From assembly GCA_965657665.1 (NCBI GenBank), contig CBFHPF010000085.1, forward strand, positions 1-6,176: a stretch of DNA of 6,176 nt, given 5' to 3'. The translations under genes and the position numbers were made by a program. The notes below the pieces were generated by a model. It saw only the letters and a list, made by a program, of their open reading frames with translations. It made no database searches and was not told where the DNA came from. The stretch is from UBA8337 sp965657665. Its GTDB lineage: Bacteria; Pseudomonadota; Alphaproteobacteria; RS24. This document shows positions 1-5,594 of the stretch, piece by piece. Numbering within the stretch: position 1 is the stretch's first letter; each line of letters starts with the position of its first letter.

Positions 1-45
1 CACCCGGCCACGAATGCCGTCTGTTCCGAAATATTTTCTATTCAT
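1..45 (-). CDS. glmM: Phosphoglucosamine mutase GlmM, N-terminal fragment cut by the window edge
   Basis: Only the first 15 codons are present, reading MNRKYFGTDGIRGRV from an ATG at 45-43. The segment KYFGTDGIRG is the diagnostic N-terminal signature of bacterial GlmM. This cytoplasmic enzyme converts glucosamine-6-phosphate to glucosamine-1-phosphate on the way to UDP-GlcNAc, peptidoglycan and lipopolysaccharide. The catalytic phosphoserine loop and all later domains lie outside the window. The gene starts 63 bases after the folP stop (gap 46-108). I see no good Shine-Dalgarno, convincing promoter or terminator in that gap. A TATAGT hexamer lies only 3 bases before the ATG and lacks a matching -35, so I do not call it. 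Position directly after folP is the standard bacterial order, which strongly supports the identification despite the short length. Confidence 0.93.
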   Translation of the reverse strand, partial: MNRKYFGTDGIRGRV

Positions 46-108
46 GCGACTATATGCGCAAAACCGTTGTTACGACGCAAATCACAAGCTGTTGCAATTT
101 ATTACTTT

Positions 109-921
109 TTAGCGATGTGTGCTTATTGCGTCGTGCAGCTTAATGGCATCAGCAAGCTGCTTGGCATCATGCGTGCGAATATAGGCAACACCTTGAGCTA
201 TCGCCTGCAATTCAGCTGCCAAAGAAATCGCGCCGCTATCGGCAACATCCACATCAACCAAAGCGCGCAAAAAACTTTTGCGCGATACACATACAAGAAG
301 CGGCATATCAAACGCGGCCTTTAGGCGTTCCAGTCCGGCCAAGACAGTCAGCGACGTCTCGGGCTTATTGCCAAGAAAAAAACCCATGCCGGGGTCAAGC
401 ACCACGCGCTTGCGGTCAATGCCTGCTTTTTCGAAAGCCGTTAGACGCTGCTCAAAAAACCGTAAAATATGCGCCCAAATATCACCATCCGGCGGCGCGT
501 CTCTTGTGGCGATGCCCTTGGCCTGAATGGCATGCATGATAACCAGCCCCCCATCATAATCAGCCAGCTCGTCATACAGAGACGGCTCGGCAAAACCGTT
601 CACATCATTAAGCCAATCGGCCCCCTGCGCCATCGCCCAGCGTTGCGTCTCGGGTTGAAAACTATCGATAGAAATCGGCGAGCCAGTGGCTTTCAGCCCA
701 TCCCAAACCGCGTTTAATCGCTCAATTTCTTGCGCTGCCGACACATGACCGGCATCGGGATGGCTTGAGGCCGGTCCAACATCCAGCACATGCGCGCCGT
801 CATTGACCAGCTTTTGCGCGTGAGAAAGTGCTTTATCGGGCGCTAGAAAATCACCGCCGTCAGAAAAACTGTCGGCGGTGATATTTAAAATTCCGAAAAT
901 CTGCGTCTGAGCGGACGCCAT
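109..921 (-). CDS. folP: Dihydropteroate synthase, Sul1/Sul2-like chromosomal variant
   Basis: This 270-residue protein is predicted to condense 6-hydroxymethyl-dihydropterin pyrophosphate with p-aminobenzoate to give dihydropteroate, the sulfonamide-target step of folate synthesis. It is a cytoplasmic TIM barrel. Visible motifs in order: ILNITADSFSDGG (11-23), DVGPASSHPDA (47-57), SIDSFQPETQR (84-94), LNDVNGF (104-110), MHAIQAKGIATR (129-140), DPGMGFF (176-182), PETS (187-190), SRKSF (213-217) and RTH (249-251). The pterin and phosphate ligands expected for DHPS are all present: N13, D86, N105, D176, K215, R249 and H251. Several motifs differ from classical DHPS (NVTPDSFSDGG, GGESTRPG, DPGFGFGK) and instead match my recollection of plasmid-borne Sul1 and Sul2, notably GPA(A/S)SHPDA, SIDSFQPETQR, DPGMGFF and PETSL. 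The ATG at 921 lies 6 bases after the ftsH stop. The nearest AAGG is 13 bases upstream, so translation probably depends on coupling to ftsH. The chromosomal housekeeping position and codon use like its neighbours argue against recent acquisition. Confidence 0.95.
   Translation of the reverse strand: MASAQTQIFGILNITADSFSDGGDFLAPDKALSHAQKLVNDGAHVLDVGPASSHPDAGHVSAAQEIERLNAVWDGLKATGSPISIDSFQPETQRWAMAQGADWLNDVNGFAEPSLYDELADYDGGLVIMHAIQAKGIATRDAPPDGDIWAHILRFFEQRLTAFEKAGIDRKRVVLDPGMGFFLGNKPETSLTVLAGLERLKAAFDMPLLVCVSRKSFLRALVDVDVADSGAISLAAELQAIAQGVAYIRTHDAKQLADAIKLHDAISTHR
850..882 (-). repeat. Strong inverted repeat (hairpin) inside the 5' part of folP
   Basis: Perfect 10-base arms ATCACCGCCG (850-859) and CGGCGGTGAT (873-882) flank a 13-base centre. 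The centre adds three more pairs, CAG (861-863) with CTG (869-871), around a five-base loop after one mismatch. In the mRNA this hairpin begins about 40 nt after the folP start, within codons 14-24 (the conserved ITADSFSDGGD stretch), and is followed by UUUUCU. The structure is seen directly. Whether it acts as an attenuator or translational brake, or merely follows from coding for Asp-Ser-Phe-Ser-Asp-Gly-Gly, is unknown. Confidence 0.6.
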
Positions 922-927
922 TTTGCT

Positions 928-2838
928 TTACGTGCCTTGCGGTTCCGGACCGCCAACACCGGCGCTACCGGTCGTCGGGAAAGGCGATGCCGGACCACCG
1001 CTTTGCGGTGTGTTGTCATCTTCCGGACGATGCGGCAACTGGCCTTTCAGCAAGCCGATAATTTCGTCGCCGCTCAGTGTTTCATATTCCAGCAAGCCTT
1101 TGGCGATGGTGTGCAAATCATCCATTTTGTCATTGCAGATTTTGCGGGCCATCTCATAGCCCTCTTCCACCAGCTTGCGCACCTCGGCATCGATTTTCTT
1201 TTGGGTCTCTTCCGACATGTTTTGCTGACGCGCCACACTATGGCCGAGGAAAACTTCTTGCTCGTTTTCGCCATAGGCAAGCGGGCCCATTTCTTCGCTC
1301 ATGCCGTATTGAGTAACCATGGCTTTGGCCATATTGGTCGCCATTTGAATATCAGATGATGCGCCCGAGGTTACTTTTTCATGACCGAAAATCAGCTCTT
1401 CGGCGATACGACCACCCATGGCAACCGCCAAATCAGCCTTCATTTTGCCGCGCGTAATCGACACTTGATCGCGTTCGGGCAAGCGCATAACCATACCCAG
1501 CGCACGACCGCGCGGAATAATGGTCGCTTTATGCACCGGGTCTGACGCTTCCATATTCAAAGCCACCAGCGCATGACCGCCCTCGTGATAGGCCGTGAGG
1601 CGTTTTTCCTCATCCGTCATCACCATGGAGCGGCGTTCTGCGCCCATCATAACTTTGTCTTTGGCATCTTCAAATTCTTGCATCGACACCAAACGCTTGG
1701 CGCGACGCGCCGCCAGCAAGGCCGCCTCATTAACCAAATTGGCGAGGTCGGCACCGGAGAAACCCGGCGTGCCACGCGCAATGGTGCGCGCATCAACGTC
1801 GGAAGACAGCGGTGTTTTTTTCATATGCACTTTGAGAATTTTCTCGCGGCCAATAATATCCGGATTGGGCACAACAACCTGACGGTCAAACCGACCCGGG
1901 CGCAACAGAGCCGGGTCCAACACATCCGGACGGTTGGTTGCGGCGATTAGAATAATGCTCTCATTGGCCTCAAAGCCGTCCATCTCAACCAGCAATTGGT
2001 TCAGTGTCTGCTCGCGTTCATCATTACCGCCACCAAGACCGGCACCACGATGACGACCGACCGCGTCAATCTCATCGATAAAAATAATGCAAGGCGCATT
2101 GGCTTTGGCTTGCTCGAACATGTCGCGCACACGGCTGGCGCCGACGCCGACAAACATTTCGACGAAATCAGAGCCTGAAATTGAGAAAAACGGTACATTG
2201 GCTTCACCGGCAATAGCTTTTGCCAGCAAGGTTTTACCTGTGCCCGGAGGGCCAACCAGCAATGCGCCTTTAGGGATACGACCGCCGAGACGTTGAAATT
2301 TGGTCGGGTCTTTCAAAAACTCGACAATTTCTTGCAAGTCATCTTTGGCTTCATCAATACCGGCAACATCGTCAAACATCACGCGGCCATGCGCTTCGGT
2401 CAGCAGCTTGGCTTTTGATTTACCAAAACCCATTGCGCCGCGACCACCGCCTTGCATCTGGCGCATGAAGAAAATCCACACACCGATGAGCAGCAGCATC
2501 GGGAACCATGAAATCAGCACACCCAGTAATGTCGGTGAGCCGGTGCTATCCGGCTTGGCGGTGATAGACACGCCGCGCTCTTGCAAGCGCTGGACCAAAG
2601 TCGGGTCATTGGGTGGGGCATAGGTTGAAAACGCCGTGCCATCGGAATAATTGCCTGAAATTGAGTCGCCCTCAATGGTGACGCTGGCAATTGAGCCGGC
2701 ATCAACCTCAGCAATAAATTGCGTGAAATTAATATTGCGGCCGGAATTTTCCGTGCCGGGCCCTTGAAACACATTGAACAGTGTAATCAGCATCAAGCCG
2801 ACAACCAACCAAACTGCTATATTTCGCATACCATTCAC
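928..2838 (-). CDS. ftsH: ATP-dependent zinc metalloprotease FtsH
   Basis: This is a full-length 636-residue FtsH, a hexameric inner-membrane AAA+ protease that degrades misassembled membrane proteins and short-lived regulators. The first membrane segment spans about 6-24, a periplasmic domain about 25-102 and the second membrane segment about 103-125. The AAA+ module follows with Walker A GPPGTGKT (196-203), pore loop FVGVG (229-233), Walker B IIFIDEID (251-258) and a second region of homology from ATNRPD to RFDR (300-319) with arginine fingers R313 and R316. The protease domain has zinc motif HEGGH (418-422) and third ligand D496 in SSDIQMAT. The second motif residue is Gly where E. coli has Ala, which leaves HEXXH intact. 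The Gly/Pro-rich tail after about 600 is probably disordered. I choose the GTG at 2838 because AAGGTG (2844-2849) sits 5 bases upstream. The in-frame ATG at 2829 would be 14 bases away, and N-termini of the MN..RN type are usual in alphaproteobacteria. The gene follows tilS by 78 bases and precedes folP by 6. Confidence 0.99.
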   Translation of the reverse strand: MNGMRNIAVWLVVGLMLITLFNVFQGPGTENSGRNINFTQFIAEVDAGSIASVTIEGDSISGNYSDGTAFSTYAPPNDPTLVQRLQERGVSITAKPDSTGSPTLLGVLISWFPMLLLIGVWIFFMRQMQGGGRGAMGFGKSKAKLLTEAHGRVMFDDVAGIDEAKDDLQEIVEFLKDPTKFQRLGGRIPKGALLVGPPGTGKTLLAKAIAGEANVPFFSISGSDFVEMFVGVGASRVRDMFEQAKANAPCIIFIDEIDAVGRHRGAGLGGGNDEREQTLNQLLVEMDGFEANESIILIAATNRPDVLDPALLRPGRFDRQVVVPNPDIIGREKILKVHMKKTPLSSDVDARTIARGTPGFSGADLANLVNEAALLAARRAKRLVSMQEFEDAKDKVMMGAERRSMVMTDEEKRLTAYHEGGHALVALNMEASDPVHKATIIPRGRALGMVMRLPERDQVSITRGKMKADLAVAMGGRIAEELIFGHEKVTSGASSDIQMATNMAKAMVTQYGMSEEMGPLAYGENEQEVFLGHSVARQQNMSEETQKKIDAEVRKLVEEGYEMARKICNDKMDDLHTIAKGLLEYETLSGDEIIGLLKGQLPHRPEDDNTPQSGGPASPFPTTGSAGVGGPEPQGT

Positions 2839-2843
2839 GGCAT

Positions 2844-2849
2844 CACCTT
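2844..2849 (-). promoter_or_regulatory. Ribosome binding site that selects the GTG start of ftsH
   Basis: AAGGTG on the minus strand ends 5 bases before the GTG at 2838-2836. This is ideal spacing, whereas the in-frame ATG at 2829 is 14 bases away. An out-of-frame ATG at 2843 directly abuts the site and gives only ATG-CCG-TGA, whose stop overlaps the ftsH start region. Confidence 0.7.
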
Positions 2850-2892
2850 TTCGTTATGCGGGTCTCTCAGTGACCTCGCGGATTTCTGCTTT

Positions 2893-2925
2893 CAATATAG
2901 GGTCACGAAGACCACATTACCAGTC
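2893..2925 (-). promoter_or_regulatory. Possible RpoH (heat-shock sigma) type promoter before ftsH
   Basis: The minus-strand element CCCTATATTG (2893-2902) resembles the -10 box of alphaproteobacterial sigma-32 promoters. Seventeen bases upstream lies GACTGG (2920-2925), a poor match to the CTTGAA-type -35, overlapping the last codons of tilS. Transcription would start near 2886 and give a leader of about 48 nt before the ftsH GTG. ftsH is a known heat-shock gene in proteobacteria, which makes the position sensible. The weak -35 keeps confidence low, and ordinary read-through from cpoB-tilS is also possible. Confidence 0.3.
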
Positions 2926-4329
2926 CTGCCCACCGCTCAAAACGGTGCCAAACAAGTCATCAGATAGAACGCTTTCGGCACGAAAGCCTGTCGCATCTTC
3001 CAATTGAGGGCAGGCCATCAAAACATCGCCGTCAAAAATACCAGCTAAAGCAGTATGATAGCAGCTTGGCACCGCGTCATCGAAAACCAGCCCTCTATCG
3101 CGCAAGCTCTGCACACCTTGTGCGCCAAGGGGCGCGACATTTAGACCGCGACGTGTCGGCAATGGGGTTGTTGCAACCGATGCAGTGCAAATTTTTACCC
3201 GCCTATCCCAAAACATGCCGCTTTGAGTTGCGGCATTGAGCTTAAATGCAACAGAAGACGGACAAGCCGCCGTCTCGCGGCCAAGGAAGATTTCTTTGCT
3301 GCGCCAGCGCAATTGCGTGCCGCCCAAAGTCGCCGCGCCGCTTTCGGCCTCACAGGGTGCTGCTGCAAAAGGCGCAAGCGCGCTGCGCTTTGGCGGATAG
3401 GCCAAGCCACCAATATAGCTGACAAATGCGCTCATCAGCCGGCCACGCATATCAATCGGTAAGGCCAAATAAGCCCCGCGATTAAGGCGCAAAACGCCAT
3501 AATCATGCCATGTCGCAGTCTCAGCAAGCCAAGCCAGCAAACGCCCATCCATCGCGTGACGAATGGCGCGCATGTCATCAGCCAAACCGACCAATGCATC
3601 AATGGTCAAACCACAAGCGGCCAAATGCGGCAAATGCTGCCGCCAGCGCACACGCTCAAAACGCGTATCATCATTGCTTGGGTCTTGCGCGAGCGTAAAC
3701 CCCGCCTCTATCGCCAGTTTGTGCAGTGTCTCAGGCCGATAGCTCAAAAGCGGGCGTAAAATCTGCACCGCGCCCGCCTCGGTTTGCAAAACTTGTTTTC
3801 GCGCCATGCCACCCAATCCGGTAACGCCGCTACCGCGCGCCAAACGCATCAATACGGTCTCTGCTTGGTCTTGCATATGATGCGCCGTTACCAGCGCATC
3901 CACTTGATGGGTGGCGCAAAATTCGGCCATTAGCCGATAGCGCAAACGGCGCGCCTGCTGCTGCACATCACTATCAGATAACGCATGGTCGGCAGTCAGC
4001 ACATGATGCGCTATCCCAACCTCGGCACACGCTGTCGCAACATTGGCAATCTCATCCGCCGCCTCAGGCCGTAAGCCATGATTAACGCTCAACACGGTAA
4101 ATTGCGGACTGTTGGAATACATCGCAACGCATTTTGCTGCCAGCGCCAAAAGCCCCATGGAATCGCCACCGCCTGAGACAGCCAGAGCAATATGAGGCGC
4201 GGCTTCACCCCCCGCATTATCGTTCACATGAGATAAAAAGCTTTCGGCAAGCACATGAGATAAAAAGCTTTCGGCAAGTTGGGTCGCTGGTGTCACTGCT
4301 GTCACTGGTGAAACCGACATGGTTAGCAT
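2917..4329 (-). CDS. tilS: tRNA(Ile)-lysidine synthetase TilS
   Basis: TilS uses ATP and lysine to convert the wobble cytidine of tRNA-Ile(CAU) to lysidine, switching its decoding from AUG to AUA and its charging from Met to Ile; it is normally essential. The PP-loop SGGGDS lies at 52-57 and is followed by VNHGLR (82-87). The TilS signature AHHMQDQAETVLMRLARGSG starts at about 149, with RPLL at 192-195 and DPSNDDTRFER from 216. A C-terminal domain brings the total to 470 residues, within the family range. I start at the ATG at 4329, which overlaps the cpoB stop as TGATG and implies translational coupling. A TTG extends the frame to 4341, and an ATG at 4320 is an alternative; none has a clear Shine-Dalgarno. 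The PP-loop lies unusually far in because residues 18-35 are a perfect tandem repeat of LAESFLSHV, encoded by a 27-bp duplication. Confidence 0.96.
   Translation of the reverse strand: MLTMSVSPVTAVTPATQLAESFLSHVLAESFLSHVNDNAGGEAAPHIALAVSGGGDSMGLLALAAKCVAMYSNSPQFTVLSVNHGLRPEAADEIANVATACAEVGIAHHVLTADHALSDSDVQQQARRLRYRLMAEFCATHQVDALVTAHHMQDQAETVLMRLARGSGVTGLGGMARKQVLQTEAGAVQILRPLLSYRPETLHKLAIEAGFTLAQDPSNDDTRFERVRWRQHLPHLAACGLTIDALVGLADDMRAIRHAMDGRLLAWLAETATWHDYGVLRLNRGAYLALPIDMRGRLMSAFVSYIGGLAYPPKRSALAPFAAAPCEAESGAATLGGTQLRWRSKEIFLGRETAACPSSVAFKLNAATQSGMFWDRRVKICTASVATTPLPTRRGLNVAPLGAQGVQSLRDRGLVFDDAVPSCYHTALAGIFDGDVLMACPQLEDATGFRAESVLSDDLFGTVLSGGQDW
4225..4278. repeat. Perfect 27-bp tandem duplication in the tilS 5' region
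   Basis: Two identical 27-base units, 4225-4251 and 4252-4278, abut with no mismatch. Each encodes nine residues, LAESFLSHV, in the tilS frame, so the reading frame is preserved. Identity at synonymous positions implies a recent duplication or, less likely, an assembly artefact. It lies upstream of the PP-loop in a variable N-terminal extension, so the enzyme probably remains functional. Confidence 0.95.
4283..4309. repeat. Three degenerate 9-bp repeats at the tilS start
   Basis: On the plus strand the units TCGCTGGTG (4283-4291), TCACTGCTG (4292-4300) and TCACTGGTG (4301-4309) lie head to tail, differing at one or two positions. They encode a PVT-AVT-PAT pattern in the TilS N-terminus. Next to the 27-bp duplication, they make the first 35 codons of tilS repetitive and prone to slippage. 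Confidence 0.5.
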
Positions 4330-5507
4330 CAAGAAGCGCAACCGGCGCGTTTGCGCTCAATTTGCGCCCGTTTGGTCACCGCATTAGGCGCGTCGGGAAA
4401 TTTAGCACCCAGTTCGGCAAACGCATCGCATCCGGTTTTCTTTTCGCCCAGCGCGGTCAGTGTCATGCCCAATTTCAACAAACTATCCGGCGCCTTTGCG
4501 CTTTCCGCATAAGTTGTGTAACCGGCCAAAAATGCCTGCGCCGCCTGCTTATATTGCCGCCGCACGTAAAAAGTTTCGCCAAGCCAATATTGCGCATTAC
4601 CGGCCAAAGCATGGCTTGGAAATTTTTCCAGCATTTGCCCAAAGTCAATTTGCGCACCGCCATAATTACCGGCCTGTAAATCCTTCAAACCACGCTGATA
4701 CAGTTTTTTCGGGTCATCCAAGGGTGCACGCCCTGAAGAGCCAAAACCGGTCAACACGGATAAATCACCTTCCCCGACCAGCTTGGTCGTCGCCACATCG
4801 ACCGCATCCGATGCGGATTGAGTGGCGGAAGCAGATTCCAGCCCCTGAACCGGCGCGGCGCGTTTGACGAAACCGATAACCTCCGGCTCATCAGAAACCG
4901 ATGAAATGCCGGCCGTGGCGCGTCTTACACCGCTTTCCAAGGCCTGAAAACGAAACTCGCTATCAGCCTGACCGCGCGTTACGCGCTGAGATAAGCCGCG
5001 CATCTCAATCATCAATTCGTCAGTTTGCGCTTGCAACATGCGCAAGGCTTCCGTGACATCATTCAGTCGCGTTTGTACATCATTACCCAATAGCGGCGCG
5101 GCGGATAGATTGTTTGGCTGAACGGCAGATGATGCCGATGCACCCGCATTCTGCGCCCCTGAAACCGCCGCATCGCCCGCGGCAACAGCCGACATGCCAG
5201 TTAGTTGGGTTTCCAATTGGTCGAGACGCTGCTTCATTTTCAACGCCTGATTACGATTTTGCCGCGCCTGCAATGTGCGCTGCGCTTCCAGCAATTGTTC
5301 CATTCGCGCCAAACGCAATTCCAGCGCCTCGATACGATCACCGGCGACAGGGCCGGACACTTCAGGGGTCAGAGCGCCGGTCGGCGCATTGCGCGCGGCT
5401 TCGGTTACCGGACTGGTGATATATTGTGCTTGCGCCACGCCGCCACTAAGCGGCAGCATCGCGACAGATATCGTCACAAACTTCAAAACATGCGTCAGAT
5501 TTTTCAT
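4329..5507 (-). CDS. cpoB: Tol-Pal associated periplasmic TPR protein CpoB (YbgF)
   Basis: CpoB is a periplasmic partner of the Tol-Pal machine, known in E. coli to link outer-membrane constriction to peptidoglycan synthesis at division. The 392 residues begin with a signal peptide whose likely cleavage is after AQA (25-27). A coiled coil with heptad-like Leu/Ile spacing spans about 57-105. An Ala/Ser/Gly-rich linker covers about 106-140, a second helical segment about 143-180, and a second low-complexity stretch reaches about 260. Three TPR-type repeats follow, at roughly 266-299, 303-336 and 340-373, including AGNAQYWLGETFY (302-314), which is typical of the YbgF family. E. coli CpoB is shorter (about 260 residues), the difference being the extra N-terminal and linker sequence. 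The ATG at 5507 has AGGA at 5518-5521, 10 bases upstream. The TGA stop overlaps the tilS ATG by one base. pal lies upstream, separated by an intrinsic terminator; I see no convincing promoter between the terminator and the start. Confidence 0.95.
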   Translation of the reverse strand: MKNLTHVLKFVTISVAMLPLSGGVAQAQYITSPVTEAARNAPTGALTPEVSGPVAGDRIEALELRLARMEQLLEAQRTLQARQNRNQALKMKQRLDQLETQLTGMSAVAAGDAAVSGAQNAGASASSAVQPNNLSAAPLLGNDVQTRLNDVTEALRMLQAQTDELMIEMRGLSQRVTRGQADSEFRFQALESGVRRATAGISSVSDEPEVIGFVKRAAPVQGLESASATQSASDAVDVATTKLVGEGDLSVLTGFGSSGRAPLDDPKKLYQRGLKDLQAGNYGGAQIDFGQMLEKFPSHALAGNAQYWLGETFYVRRQYKQAAQAFLAGYTTYAESAKAPDSLLKLGMTLTALGEKKTGCDAFAELGAKFPDAPNAVTKRAQIERKRAGCAS

Positions 5508-5547
5508 ACCGTCTTTATCCTGCCAGAAATCGGCAAAATTGAGGCAG

Positions 5548-5573
5548 AAAAAAGGGCACCCGAAGGTGCCCTT
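5548..5573 (-). terminator. Intrinsic terminator after pal with a UUCG-type tetraloop
   Basis: On the minus strand a perfect 9-bp stem, AAGGGCACC with GGTGCCCTT, closes on TTCG to give the very stable C(UUCG)G loop, and runs into six T residues (5548-5553). It begins 21 bases after the pal stop and ends 40 bases before the cpoB start. The plus strand has no T tract after the stem, so termination should be directional, for transcripts coming from pal. Confidence 0.9.
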
Positions 5574-5594
5574 GAAACTGCATATGCAATCCGC

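Noticed and set aside
46..108. Possible glmM promoter in the folP-glmM gap (TATAGT near the start)
   Set aside because: TATAGT is only 3 bases from the ATG and has no -35 at workable spacing, so glmM is more likely served by read-through.
109..921. folP as a recently acquired mobile resistance gene
   Set aside because: It sits in the conserved ftsH-folP-glmM position with tight spacing, codon use like its neighbours and no insertion sequence, integron site or flanking repeats. No second, classical folP is visible here, although the rest of the genome cannot be seen.
1573..1587. HEGGH instead of HEAGH in FtsH as a possible defect
   Set aside because: The HEXXH zinc motif is intact, the third ligand D496 is present, and the variable position is not catalytic.
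2870..2906. Inverted repeat GTGACC...GGTCAC flanking the possible ftsH -10 element
   Set aside because: Six-base arms 25 bases apart are likely to occur by chance in a gap of this size, and they do not extend.
4134..4679. A 181-codon open frame on the plus strand across the tilS-cpoB junction
   Set aside because: It lies opposite two well-identified genes, shows no recognisable domain or signal, and looks like an antisense shadow of coding sequence, as do the other plus-strand frames here.
4802..4816. Near-palindrome CCGCATC-C-GATGCGG in cpoB
   Set aside because: Arms of 7 bases with a one-base centre are expected by chance at roughly this frequency in 6 kb, and it is inside coding sequence without a partner site.
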